From NCBI GenBank assembly GCA_964640325.1, contig CAZXID010000003.1, forward strand, positions 33,546-97,545: DNA of 64,000 nucleotides, written 5' to 3'. Below, piece by piece: positions 49,633 to 58,550 of the stretch. A program made the position numbers and the translations under genes. Below the pieces are notes generated by a model. That model had not been told where the DNA came from and did not search any database. It saw nothing but the letters and a program-made list of their open reading frames with translations. The first letter of the stretch is position 1. Every line of letters starts with the position of its first letter. This DNA is from DAOQAU01 sp964640325 (GTDB taxonomy: Bacteria; Cyanobacteriota; Vampirovibrionia; Gastranaerophilales; Gastranaerophilaceae).

Positions 49633-50436
49633 ATGTTGTTAAGAGGTTTAGCTTCTGCTTCAAACGGAATGCAGGCATTAATTGACAGTAACGATTCTAT
49701 TGCAAATAATATTGCAAACGTTAATACTGTGGGCTTTAAAAAAGAAAATATGATTTTTAAAAACATATATAATTCTACAATTGTTGAAAAATCAGTTGGA
49801 ACGGATGAAGTCAAAACTTTGGGCGAATTGAGTATCGGAAGCCAAGTTGAAAAGCTTACTTATGATTTTTCTCAAGGGGCTTTGAATAGAACCGGCGGGA
49901 CTTTTGATTTGGCGATTGAAGGGGACGGATTTTTCAAAATAAAAAATAATAACGATGAAGTTTCTTATACAAGAAACGGCTCTTTTACACTGAATAACGG
50001 TGGGTATTTGGTAACAAAAGACGGAGATTTTGTTCTTGACGATCAGAGCCAAAAAATAAAAATAAGCCTTAATGGTCTAAATTTGCACTCTATCAATGAT
50101 CTTATTATAGGAGAGAGAGGCAAAATTCAGTTAAATAATGAAAAAAATCAGGTAAATATGCAAACGGTGGGTATTTTTGATTTTTCGAATAAAGAAGACA
50201 TGATGGCGCTGGGCGCTGCAAAATTTAAGCCCACAGACATTGCTACAAATAAAGAGTTGAAGGCGGAAAAATTTACTATTCAGCAGGGTGCTTTAGAAAT
50301 GTCAAACTCAAACGTGGTTCAGGAAATGATTAATTCAATAAATACTTCAAGAAATTATGAGGCACTTTCAAAAATGGTTAAAACAGGTGCCCAAACCATA
50401 TCGAATGCTCTTCAGGTAGGCAGAGTAAGAGCATAA
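49633..50436 (+). CDS. flgF: Flagellar proximal rod protein FlgF
   Basis: A 267-aa basal-body rod protein. It has the N-terminal SNDSIANNIANVNTVGFKKE motif common to rod/hook proteins, the FDLAIEGDGFFKIKNNN core, and the C-terminal SNVVQEMINSINTSRNYEALSKM helix. FlgF rather than FlgG is inferred from its position before a better FlgG. GGAGG lies 8 nt before the ATG; the ORF start at 49624 (GTG) is less likely. Confidence 0.88.
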   Translation: MLLRGLASASNGMQALIDSNDSIANNIANVNTVGFKKENMIFKNIYNSTIVEKSVGTDEVKTLGELSIGSQVEKLTYDFSQGALNRTGGTFDLAIEGDGFFKIKNNNDEVSYTRNGSFTLNNGGYLVTKDGDFVLDDQSQKIKISLNGLNLHSINDLIIGERGKIQLNNEKNQVNMQTVGIFDFSNKEDMMALGAAKFKPTDIATNKELKAEKFTIQQGALEMSNSNVVQEMINSINTSRNYEALSKMVKTGAQTISNALQVGRVRA

Positions 50437-50456
50437 ATTAACATAGGAGAATAAAA

Positions 50457-51242
50457 ATGTTAAAAGCATTAACAACATCAGCAACAGGAATGATAGCACA
50501 GCAGAATTATTTGGATATAATTTCCAATAACATTGCAAACGTTAATACAACGGGGTTTAAAAAATCACGTATCGAATTTCAGGATTTGCTTAGTCAAGCA
50601 GTTAAAACACCCGGTGCAATGATTAATCAAGGAACATTTCAGCCGGTTGGTATAGAAATCGGTCTTGGGGTTAAAACAGCTGCTACAACCAGAGTCTTTG
50701 GTCAAGGTGTTGCAATTTCAACCTCAAGAAATCTGGATGTTGCAATTCAAGGCGAAGGATTTTTTCAAATAATGAAAGAAGACGGAACTCTCGCATACAC
50801 CAGAGACGGTTCTTTCAAGGTTGATGCTATGGGGCAGCTGTGCACAACCGACGGTCTTTTGGTTCAGCCCCAGACTTCAATCCCTCAAGATGCTGCGGAA
50901 ATTAATATAACTCAAGACGGGAATATTTCTGTCAAAATAGGTTCAAATACTACTCAACAAATTGTAGGGCAGCTTCAGTTGGTCAAATTTCAAAACCCGT
51001 CGGGGCTTTTATCTGTAGGACACAATTTATACGTTGAAACTCCCGGCTCTGGGACTCCTATTCAGGATACTCCGGGGCAAAATGGTATGGGATTGATTCA
51101 ACAAGGATTTTTGGAAGGTTCAAATGTACAGATAGTAGATGAGCTTATAAGTCTTATAAAAGCAGAAAGAGCTTTTGAATCCAATTCAAAAATAATTAAG
51201 TCTTCAAGTGATATTTTAAGACAAACAAACAATTTAACGTAG
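50457..51242 (+). CDS. flgG: Flagellar distal rod protein FlgG
   Basis: A 261-aa rod protein that matches FlgG closely: LKALTTSATGMIAQQNYLD, NNIANVNTTGFKKSRIEFQDLL, NLDVAIQGEGFFQI, YTRDGSFKVDAMGQLCTTDG and the C-terminal SNVQIVDELISLIKAERAFE. FlgG forms the distal rod through the P and L rings. Confidence 0.97.
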   Translation: MLKALTTSATGMIAQQNYLDIISNNIANVNTTGFKKSRIEFQDLLSQAVKTPGAMINQGTFQPVGIEIGLGVKTAATTRVFGQGVAISTSRNLDVAIQGEGFFQIMKEDGTLAYTRDGSFKVDAMGQLCTTDGLLVQPQTSIPQDAAEINITQDGNISVKIGSNTTQQIVGQLQLVKFQNPSGLLSVGHNLYVETPGSGTPIQDTPGQNGMGLIQQGFLEGSNVQIVDELISLIKAERAFESNSKIIKSSSDILRQTNNLT

Positions 51243-51246
51243 GACT

Positions 51247-51954
51247 ATGAAAAAAATAATTAACTTAGCTTTAATAACAATTTTGACACTAAGTGCGCTG
51301 AAAGTACAGGCGCGCACTTTTAGTTCTGATGAGGTTAAAAATGAAATTGTGCAGCAAGTTATTGAGTCTTATAAAAAATATACGGATGCTGACTTGAAAG
51401 CAACAGTTCTTGCGGTTCCTTTTAGGGATTTAAATTTACCCCAAGGCAATGTCCGTTTTGAAGTTACTTCAAACGTTGATAAGTTCATGGCAAGAGATTT
51501 AAAAAAGGTTAACATTTACGTCAATGATAAATTTGTCAGAACTTTTAACGCTCCTGTCGATGTAAAAGCTTATAAAAATGTTTTGGTGGCATCCGATTTT
51601 ATTGCCAGAGAAAAAAGTCTTACAAGAAGTATGGTTCAAGTAAAAAAAATGGAAGTTTCTTATAATTTGGAATACGCGCTCACAGAAAATATGCTCGGAA
51701 GAGATATAATAACCAAAAAAACGTTTAAAGAAGGCGAAATTATAGACAAAAGATTTGTAAAGTTACGTCCTGATGTTCAAAGAAATTCAGAAGTTACAGC
51801 GTTTTTTAAAAGAGATAATATTTTAATATCGGTCAATGCTATAGCACTTTCAGAAGGGATGACGGGAGATTATATCGGAGTAGAAAATAAGGGTTATAAA
51901 AAAATATACACCGGAAAAATTATCGGTGAAAATAAAGTATTAATTGAAATGTAA
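51247..51954 (+). CDS. flgA: Flagellar P-ring chaperone FlgA
   Basis: A 235-aa periplasmic protein with a signal peptide (cleavage after VQA, residue 22). SAF-like domain signs are NMLGRDIITKKTFKEGEIID, VTAFFKRDNILISVNAIALSEG and GDYIGVENKGYKKIYTGKII. FlgA assists P-ring (FlgI) assembly. It starts 4 nt after flgG. Confidence 0.9.
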   Translation: MKKIINLALITILTLSALKVQARTFSSDEVKNEIVQQVIESYKKYTDADLKATVLAVPFRDLNLPQGNVRFEVTSNVDKFMARDLKKVNIYVNDKFVRTFNAPVDVKAYKNVLVASDFIAREKSLTRSMVQVKKMEVSYNLEYALTENMLGRDIITKKTFKEGEIIDKRFVKLRPDVQRNSEVTAFFKRDNILISVNAIALSEGMTGDYIGVENKGYKKIYTGKIIGENKVLIEM

Positions 51955-51964
51955 GGGTAAAGAA

Positions 51965-52588
51965 ATGAAATTATTCAAAAAAAGTTTAATATTATTAGGC
52001 CTTTTGGTAGTAGCGGCAAGTTATGCAAGTGCAGAGTCTTTATTTACTCTTGGTGCATCACAAACATATTCACCTGCTCCAAAATCTTTATACGGAGGTG
52101 TTCAGGCTCGCCAAGTCGGGGATTTAATTTCGATTATAATGAGCGAAAGCATAAAAATAAGTGACAGTTTGACTTATAGCGCATCCAGAGAATCAACAAC
52201 AAAAGATAATTTCTCAAACCTGATAAATTCTTTTATCGGTAAAGATGTTATAAATAGCAATATAAATAATTTCGGCGGGTCAAATGAAGTAGATAGTTCA
52301 GCTTCCAATTCAAGAAATATGTCTTTTGGCGATATGATTGCGGTTCAAGTTGTTCAGCAAATGCCAAACGGAAACCTTGTTGTTCAAGGTAAAAAAACCA
52401 TTGTAAATGGTAATGAAAGAATGGACTTGCTTGTCTCCGGTGTTGTCGATCCCAGATGGATAAATGCGGCGGGCCAAGTTTATTCTAAAAATGTGGCAAA
52501 TCTTCAGTTTGCATCTTCAGGCAGGGGCTCAATATCACGTTCAGGAAACGAAGGCATAATAAACAGAGTTATAAGGTATTTGTTCTAA
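51965..52588 (+). CDS. flgH: Flagellar L-ring protein FlgH (no lipobox)
   Basis: A 207-aa L-ring protein with GGVQARQVGDLISIIMSESI, GDMIAVQVVQQMPNGNLVVQGKKTIVNGNERM and VSGVVDPRWI. The signal peptide ends near ASA|ES and has no Cys, whereas most FlgH proteins are lipoproteins; anchoring here must differ. The ATG at 51965 follows AAGGGTAAAGAA and fits the signal sequence better than the upstream frame start. Its presence implies an outer membrane. Confidence 0.92.
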   Translation: MKLFKKSLILLGLLVVAASYASAESLFTLGASQTYSPAPKSLYGGVQARQVGDLISIIMSESIKISDSLTYSASRESTTKDNFSNLINSFIGKDVINSNINNFGGSNEVDSSASNSRNMSFGDMIAVQVVQQMPNGNLVVQGKKTIVNGNERMDLLVSGVVDPRWINAAGQVYSKNVANLQFASSGRGSISRSGNEGIINRVIRYLF

Positions 52589-52626
52589 TAAATAAATTCA
52601 TAAATAAAAGGGTGGAGGAAATAAAA

Positions 52627-53736
52627 ATGATTACAATAATTAAAAAGGTGTTAATAAGCGCACTTGCATTATTACTGACGGTAATGCCCGTAAGTGCAAT
52701 AAATTCCACCGTAAGAATTATGGATATAACTCATGTAAAAGGGGTTAGAGACAATCAGGTTATAGGTTACGGGGTGGTAGTGGGTCTTCCAGGAACAGGA
52801 GATAATTCTCGTTCAACTCAGATTACAAACAAGATGCTTCTGTTGAATTTAGGAACGGTAATTGAACAGGAAAACTATATTCAAAAAGGCTCGACTGCTG
52901 CGGTTATTGTAACGGCTACAATTCCGCCTTTTGCTAAAAACGGCGACAAAATTGACGTGACGGTTTCTACTATGGCAGATGCCAAAAGTTTGGAAGGCGG
53001 AGTTTTGGTCCAAACAATTCTGAAAGCACCAAACGGTGAGGCGATAGCCGTTGCGCAAGGCCCTCTTTCTGTGGCAGGTGTTAACGCCAAAGCAGGCGGA
53101 AGTTCTACCAGAACAACAATTACAACAACAGGCAGAATCCCCGGCGGTGCAATTATGGAAAGAGATATGGTAACAGATATTGGTGATGCCGACACTGTGA
53201 CCCTTTCCTTGGATAATGCAGATTACACACTTATTTCAAGAATAGCGCAGACTATATCCAGCGTCATTGCTCCTGCTAAAGCACTCGACGGGACAAGTGT
53301 TCAGGTAACTGTTCCTGAACAATTTAGAGATGACAGGGTGGGCTTTTTGTCAATACTTGAAAACCTTGAAGTAAATCCTACAATGGAAAAAGCTAAAGTT
53401 ATCGTAAACGAAAGGACAGGAACTGTAGTATTGGGTGCGGATGTAAAGCTTCTTCCGGCAGCGGTTGCCCATGGGAACTTGACTGTTACGGTCACAACAA
53501 CAAACGAAGTTTCTCAGCCTAACGCCTTTGCTCAAGGTTCAACCGTAGGGTTTTCAAATTCCGAAATCATCGTAAACAAAACACCCGGAAGCGTCATTGC
53601 AATTCCGGCAAACAGTAACTTAAATGACCTTGTCAGAGCTCTTAATTCTATCGGGGTAACTCCTGTTGATTTAATAGCTATACTTCAGGCTTTGAAGAAA
53701 TCAGGAAGCCTTCAGGCAGAATTGATAATAATTTAA
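52627..53736 (+). CDS. flgI: Flagellar P-ring protein FlgI
   Basis: A 369-aa P-ring subunit with a signal peptide (VMPVSA|IN). Hallmarks are RIMDITHVKGVRDNQVIGYG, VVGLPGTGDNSRSTQITNKM, NVAAVIVTA-like STAAVIVTATIPPF, GAIMERDM and the terminal LNDLVRALNSIGVTPVDLIA. GGAGG precedes the ATG at 52627. Confidence 0.97.
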   Translation: MITIIKKVLISALALLLTVMPVSAINSTVRIMDITHVKGVRDNQVIGYGVVVGLPGTGDNSRSTQITNKMLLLNLGTVIEQENYIQKGSTAAVIVTATIPPFAKNGDKIDVTVSTMADAKSLEGGVLVQTILKAPNGEAIAVAQGPLSVAGVNAKAGGSSTRTTITTTGRIPGGAIMERDMVTDIGDADTVTLSLDNADYTLISRIAQTISSVIAPAKALDGTSVQVTVPEQFRDDRVGFLSILENLEVNPTMEKAKVIVNERTGTVVLGADVKLLPAAVAHGNLTVTVTTTNEVSQPNAFAQGSTVGFSNSEIIVNKTPGSVIAIPANSNLNDLVRALNSIGVTPVDLIAILQALKKSGSLQAELIII

Positions 53737-53745
53737 GAGGTAAAA

Positions 53746-54081
53746 ATGGAAATAAATTCTTTAAATTATTCAAATACGACAGAAGCTGTAAGCGGTGAGC
53801 AGCAAATTCTTAACCGAATTAAAGATACGCCTTCTTCAAAAGAGCAGTTGAAAAAGGTAGCAAGTGAGTTTGAAGGTATTTTTATTTCAAAAATGTTTAG
53901 CTTGATGGATCAAACAGTTGACAGAGAAAGCGGTATTTTCGGAGAGGAAACAAAGCATTTAGAAAAGTTTAAATCTTATATGTACAATGAGCTGGGAAGA
54001 CAGCTTGCAAGCAATCCGAAAACATCTTTTGGTTTTGCAAAACAGATTTATGAACAGATGGAAAGACATTTAAAGGACTAG
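53746..54081 (+). CDS. flgJ: Rod-binding protein, FlgJ N-terminal domain only
   Basis: A 111-aa protein with the FlgJ rod-cap domain: LKKVASEFEGIFISKMFSLMDQTVDRE and a FGFAKQIYEQM end. The muramidase domain is absent. The separate SLT enzyme at the head of this operon (49080) probably provides it, an arrangement seen outside the gammaproteobacteria. Confidence 0.88.
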   Translation: MEINSLNYSNTTEAVSGEQQILNRIKDTPSSKEQLKKVASEFEGIFISKMFSLMDQTVDRESGIFGEETKHLEKFKSYMYNELGRQLASNPKTSFGFAKQIYEQMERHLKD

Positions 54082-54093
54082 GAAGGAAAGTTA

Positions 54094-54366
54094 ATGGTAA
54101 ATTCAATAGGAATATCGGGAGTAAATCCCATTCAATATCTTAATGCAACAAATGCTTTTAAAGCTTTGCAGACAGAAGCACCGGAGCAAATAATCCCCGA
54201 ATTTTCTGACGGAATTGGCATTAATCAGGAAAATCTTATTCCCGACCAAGACATGGAAGAAATAAAGCAACTTGCAAAAAGTGTCGGAGAAGAAAATATT
54301 TCAGATGATGACATAAAATACGGAGTTACTTACGGAAGAAGTGTTATAGCTGATTACGTAGCTTAA
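54094..54366 (+). CDS. Small flagellar-operon protein in the flgM position
   Basis: A 90-aa acidic protein between flgJ and flgN. It starts MVNSIGISGVNPIQYLNATN and ends ENISDDDIKYGVTYGRSVIADYVA. flgM, the anti-sigma28 factor, usually sits just before flgN-flgK-flgL, and FlgM has an acidic disordered N-half with helical C-half. The C-terminal I..DDIKYG..YG pattern is only loosely similar, so I leave it unnamed. GGAAAGTTA precedes the start. Confidence 0.7.
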   Translation: MVNSIGISGVNPIQYLNATNAFKALQTEAPEQIIPEFSDGIGINQENLIPDQDMEEIKQLAKSVGEENISDDDIKYGVTYGRSVIADYVA

Positions 54367-54377
54367 CGGAGAAGATT

Positions 54378-54878
54378 ATGATTAACAATACTTTGACAAA
54401 ATTTGAACAAGCAATTAATGAAGAAATTATGGCTTATGAAACGATGGAAGATTTATATAAGCTTAAACAGGCTATTTTAATCCAAGGCAAGAGTGATGTA
54501 CTTTGGGATGTCGATGCAAAAATAGTCGATAATATGAAAAATATAAAAAATTTAAATTCCAAAAGGAAAGAAGTTGCAAAATATTTGGGCGACGAAAATT
54601 TTACAATATCCGATGTTATTGACAAAGCCAAACTTTCTAACGATGTGCTTGCAAAAAAACTTACCGAGCAAAAAGTTAAGTTGAATATGCTTTCAAGTTC
54701 GCTTTCTCTTTATGAGAAGACAAATTTAGATTTGATAAAGCACGGACTTATAATGGTCGGTAAAAAATTAAACATAATTGTTAATACGGTTTTACCTCCG
54801 CCTAATCAATATAACAGCAGCGGAAAAACCGTAGGAAATGAAAAAATTGAGATAAGCTCAATAGTGGAAGAAGCTTAG
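54378..54878 (+). CDS. flgN: FlgN-family flagellar chaperone
   Basis: A 166-aa, largely helical, acidic/basic mixed protein with a heptad-like N-terminal region (FEQAINEEIMAYETMEDLYK) and LLKHGLIMVGKKLNIIVN-like C-helix. FlgN chaperones the hook-filament junction proteins FlgK and FlgL. Identity relies on fold and the position directly before flgK. Confidence 0.82.
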   Translation: MINNTLTKFEQAINEEIMAYETMEDLYKLKQAILIQGKSDVLWDVDAKIVDNMKNIKNLNSKRKEVAKYLGDENFTISDVIDKAKLSNDVLAKKLTEQKVKLNMLSSSLSLYEKTNLDLIKHGLIMVGKKLNIIVNTVLPPPNQYNSSGKTVGNEKIEISSIVEEA

Positions 54879-54899
54879 AGCTTAAAAAGAGGAGAAAAA

Positions 54900-56435
54900 A
54901 TGTCTTTGACTTCAAGTATGAATATAGCACAGCAGGCGCTTTTGGTTAATGAGGCGGCGCTCAATGTTGTATCGAATAACATTTCAAATGTTAACACGAT
55001 AGGCTATTCCAGGCAGAGGGTTTGTTTATCCGCAAATGTCAATAATACTTCTTTTGGTGGTTCGGCTTATTTGCAGGCATATTCAGGAACCGGTGTAAAT
55101 ATTGACAGGGTGGAAAGATATACCGATGCATACTTGCAGTCATATTACAGGCAGCAAAATTCTTTATATAATTATTTGGGACAGGCAGCAAATATAGCCA
55201 GCAATATTGAAAATATTATGAATGAATTAAATGGAACAGGTTTAGAAGCTGCTTTTACGAGCTTTTTTGAAGCTGCACAAACTCTTAACCTGAATCCTTC
55301 AGATATTTCTGCAAGACAGAATTATGCCCAACAAGTACAAACTGTTGCCATGAAGTTTAATGAGCTGGGCTCAAGTCTTAAGGATTCAAGAACTGCTCTT
55401 GTTGGAGATATAAATTCTTCCGGGTCTCTGCAGGCTTCAAAAGTTTATTCGCTAGTGACACAAGCAAACCAAAAACTTGAACAGATAGCAAAAGTTAATG
55501 CGGATATAGTAAAAGTAAGCTCTCCCGGGATGCTTCCCAGCGGATTGCTTGATACCAGAGATCAGTTAATAGCAGAACTTTCACAATTGGTGCCTGTGAG
55601 TGTTGTGGAAAACAGTAATGGCTCCTTAAATCTGTCTATTAACGGTGTACAGATGATAAAAGGTGCCCAACAGGTAGCCACTCTTGATGTTGTATCCGGA
55701 AATGACTCAGACCCTGCAATAATAAGGGTTAAAAATATTCAAGGAGAAGTAATACAAAATAACATAAATTCTTTGCTGGATTCCGGTTCTATAGGTGCAG
55801 TTCTTGACATGGCAAGCGACGAGGGTGATGTTTTAACCATAAAATCTGCTATGAAAAATCTTGATAAACTCGCCAACGGATTTGCAACGATTATTAACAG
55901 ATTACAAACGCAGACTATAGACGGCAAAACACCGTTAGCAATAGATAAAGATACTAATCTGTTGATAGATTCAACGGAAAATATTTTTGAAAGCAGCGAT
56001 GGAGACGCCATAAGCGCACTTAATATAAAAGTAAATGCAGATATTTTAGAAGATCCTTATTTAATAGCTGCTGCCAGACTTGATAAAACTGATCCTAATT
56101 ATAGTTCAAGTGCTATAGGAAACAATACAAACATGTTGATGGTTTTGGATGTGAGAACTAACGGATCATCTGAGCTTAACAATTTTTCACCGGAGAGTTT
56201 TTTGTCTCAGATGGTAGGGGATATAGGCTTAAAAACTGCAAGCATTAATTCAAGCTTGAAAAGTCAATCTTCAGTATTAACACAGGTCTCTAATCAATTG
56301 TCATCTGCAACCGGTGTAAATATTAACGAAGAAGTTATTGACTTAACAAAATATCAAGCCGCATATCAGGCTTCTGCCAGAGTTTACAGTGTTTGTAATG
56401 AACTTCTTGATATATTGCTAAATTTGGGAAGATAG
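54900..56435 (+). CDS. flgK: Flagellar hook-associated protein FlgK
   Basis: HAP1 of the hook-filament junction, 511 aa. The N-terminus AQQALLVNEAALNVVSNNIS continues to NVNTIGYSRQRV, the GTGVNIDRVERYTDAYLQ block follows, and the C-terminal INEEVIDLTKYQAAYQASARV is diagnostic. AGAGGAG lies 6 nt before the ATG. Confidence 0.96.
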   Translation: MSLTSSMNIAQQALLVNEAALNVVSNNISNVNTIGYSRQRVCLSANVNNTSFGGSAYLQAYSGTGVNIDRVERYTDAYLQSYYRQQNSLYNYLGQAANIASNIENIMNELNGTGLEAAFTSFFEAAQTLNLNPSDISARQNYAQQVQTVAMKFNELGSSLKDSRTALVGDINSSGSLQASKVYSLVTQANQKLEQIAKVNADIVKVSSPGMLPSGLLDTRDQLIAELSQLVPVSVVENSNGSLNLSINGVQMIKGAQQVATLDVVSGNDSDPAIIRVKNIQGEVIQNNINSLLDSGSIGAVLDMASDEGDVLTIKSAMKNLDKLANGFATIINRLQTQTIDGKTPLAIDKDTNLLIDSTENIFESSDGDAISALNIKVNADILEDPYLIAAARLDKTDPNYSSSAIGNNTNMLMVLDVRTNGSSELNNFSPESFLSQMVGDIGLKTASINSSLKSQSSVLTQVSNQLSSATGVNINEEVIDLTKYQAAYQASARVYSVCNELLDILLNLGR

Positions 56436-56448
56436 AAAGGAATAAAAA

Positions 56449-57381
56449 ATGATTTTAAGGACAACAAATCAGGCAACAAGTAATGCCAATTTAAATTATA
56501 TTTTTTCAAACCAGATTAAATATAATGAGCTTGCTCAACAGATTGCCGCACAAAAAAAGATTCTTGTACCTTCGGACAATGCCATAGATTCCATGAATAT
56601 ATTGAATATAAACAGAGAAATGAGTAAGCTTAACGGGTATTTGGGGAATATGTCAATGGCGCAAAATGAACTGAGTGTTTTGGATAGTTCTCTTGCTTCA
56701 ATAACTTCAAGTCTGCAAAAAGCAAATGACCTTGCTGTACAAGCTGCAAACGAGGTAAACGGTACTAGCAGCTTACAAAGTATGAAAGTGGAAGTTGATC
56801 AGATAATAGAAAATATTATCAGCTTGGGGAATACAAAATACAACGGCCAGTACATTTTTTCAGGTACAAATACAGGAACGGCGCCTTTTCAAAAGTTAAG
56901 CACCGGCGGTGTGCAATATGCCGGTACCCCTCAAGATGGGCCATATCAAAGAAATGTTGAAATATCGGAGGGGGTTCTTGCTCCCATAAATGTTCCGGGG
57001 GACAAATTATTGGGCAGCTATGATGTAGCAACCGAAACAGGAACAGGCGTTTTAAAAACTCTTTATCAAATGAGTAATGCCATGGGTGCTGATCCTCCGG
57101 ATTATTCTACAATAAGAGCTAGTTTGGATGAAATACAGAGTGGGATTGTTTCTACAACAAATATAAGAACGAATTTTGCCGCAATGACGGCGAGGTTTAA
57201 GATGACTCAAACTTCAGTAAATAACAGTATTTTGCAGCTGACAAGTTATAAATCTCAAATGGAAGATTTGGATTTGGCGGCAGCTGCAACAAATTTGGCA
57301 AATACCGAACTTGCGCTCAATGCTTCTATGGCAGTTGCTTCTAATGTCATTAATCAGATTAATCTTTTAGATTATATGTAA
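56449..57381 (+). CDS. flgL: Flagellar hook-associated protein FlgL
   Basis: HAP3, 310 aa, flagellin-like. It has the N-terminal helical region (NYIFSNQIKYNELAQQIAAQ, DNAIDSMNILNINREMSKL), QYIFSGTNTGTAPF in the hinge, and a C-terminal helix with TNLANTELALNASMAVASNVI. Last gene of the operon; a clear terminator follows. No flagellin gene is seen in the window. Confidence 0.95.
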   Translation: MILRTTNQATSNANLNYIFSNQIKYNELAQQIAAQKKILVPSDNAIDSMNILNINREMSKLNGYLGNMSMAQNELSVLDSSLASITSSLQKANDLAVQAANEVNGTSSLQSMKVEVDQIIENIISLGNTKYNGQYIFSGTNTGTAPFQKLSTGGVQYAGTPQDGPYQRNVEISEGVLAPINVPGDKLLGSYDVATETGTGVLKTLYQMSNAMGADPPDYSTIRASLDEIQSGIVSTTNIRTNFAAMTARFKMTQTSVNNSILQLTSYKSQMEDLDLAAAATNLANTELALNASMAVASNVINQINLLDYM

Positions 57382-57415
57382 AAAACATTTAATAACAACT
57401 AGAAACTTACCATCA

Positions 57416-57438
57416 GGGCGCATTGCGCCCTTTTTTTT
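57416..57438 (+). terminator. Terminator of the flagellar operon
   Basis: GGGCGCA (57416-57422), one-base centre, TGCGCCC (57424-57430) and eight T residues, 35 nt after flgL. Confidence 0.9.
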
Positions 57439-57487
57439 ATAGTTTATAAGTCGATAAGTTGAAAAATTTTTGCCTGCCTTCCTGCCC

Positions 57488-57512
57488 TCTATTTACCATT
57501 TACTATTTACCC
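57488..57512. repeat. Heptamer repeat (CTATTTAC)n
   Basis: CTATTTACCATTTACTATTTACC, reverse-complement form of the TAGTAAA arrays, preceded by the dispersed word AGTCGATAAGTTGAA (57447-57461). Confidence 0.7.
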
Positions 57513-57517
57513 TCTTT

Positions 57518-57584
57518 TTGATAAAAAATGGTGTCTGGTATGAATAAGCCCTATCATTTACCCCCCCCCTTGATAAAAAATGGT
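57518..57584. repeat. Direct repeat TTGATAAAAAATGGT with C9 tract
   Basis: Two exact 15-bp copies (57518-57532, 57570-57584) are 52 bp apart. A run of nine C residues (57561-57569) directly precedes the second, 40-60 nt before the HEAT-protein ATG. Confidence 0.6.
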
Positions 57585-57623
57585 TTTTAGTGTAGTTTTA
57601 TGTTAGAAATGGGCTCTTAAAAA

Positions 57624-58550
57624 ATGGACAAAAAAATTGAATTGGACTTGGATGCTGTTGTTGCCGAGTGCAGGTTAACCGAAGATATTGAAGAGGATGT
57701 TTTAATCAAGAATATTAGTAATCTTGAGTCAATTTACGATGGAAAAAATCTTGTTATTATTTACAATAAATTTTTGACCGTTGCCAAGAGTCCCAATATT
57801 TTGATGTATTTGATAAGATGCGTTGATAAACACAGGGATAAAGCTTCTCTCAGCCCGCTTTTGGATTTGCTTTTTAACAAGAATAATTCTGACGGTGTAC
57901 GGGTAATGTGTGCAAAGGTCATTGCAAATTTAAAAGATACAAGTGCCGTAACCTCGCTTTTATATTGCCTTAACGATAAAGAAGAAAACTATAAGGTTAG
58001 GTTAGCATGTGCCGATGCTCTTGGCAGAATAGGCGACAAATATGCGGTCGCACCTTTGATTAATGTTGTGCAGGATGAGGATGAAAAATCTGTTTATGTA
58101 AGAGAATCTGCGGCTATGGCACTTGGAATGTTGGGAGATGCAAGGGCGGTTGATCCTTTGGTCTCGATTTTGGAGACAAAAAAAGGATTTGTTGATAAAT
58201 TCACTTTTTTAAAAGAAAGAATTATTGAGGCTTTGGGTAAGCTTAATTTAAGCAGCGACAGGGTTTTTAAAGCTCTTGAACATGCTCTTTGCGATGAATC
58301 CCATCTGATAAGAATTAACGCGATAGAAGCACTTATGGAATCCGAAGACGAGAGAGCCTATGGGCTTATAAAAACAATGCTGGAAGATTTACACGAAGAG
58401 GTCAGGAAAAATGCGCTCATAGCGCTTTATAATATGGTCGGGCGTGATATTTTAGATGAAGTTATCGAAGGACGTGAATATGCTGAAGGCTTGAAAACAG
58501 AAGCCCAAGCCATGATTGAAGAATATGAAACAGACGAGGAAGAGCCATGA
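57624..58550 (+). CDS. HEAT-repeat protein (PBS-lyase-like repeats)
   Basis: A 308-aa protein whose middle and C-terminal parts are HEAT units such as LRLACADALGRIGDKYAVAP-like KVRLACADALGRIGDKYAVA, ESAAMALGMLGDARAVDPLV and LIRINAIEALMESEDERAYG. The repeats resemble cyanobacterial phycobilin-lyase/NblB types, but no pigment genes are present, so a scaffold role is likelier. It overlaps queC by 4 nt (ATGA). Confidence 0.88.
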   Translation: MDKKIELDLDAVVAECRLTEDIEEDVLIKNISNLESIYDGKNLVIIYNKFLTVAKSPNILMYLIRCVDKHRDKASLSPLLDLLFNKNNSDGVRVMCAKVIANLKDTSAVTSLLYCLNDKEENYKVRLACADALGRIGDKYAVAPLINVVQDEDEKSVYVRESAAMALGMLGDARAVDPLVSILETKKGFVDKFTFLKERIIEALGKLNLSSDRVFKALEHALCDESHLIRINAIEALMESEDERAYGLIKTMLEDLHEEVRKNALIALYNMVGRDILDEVIEGREYAEGLKTEAQAMIEEYETDEEEP

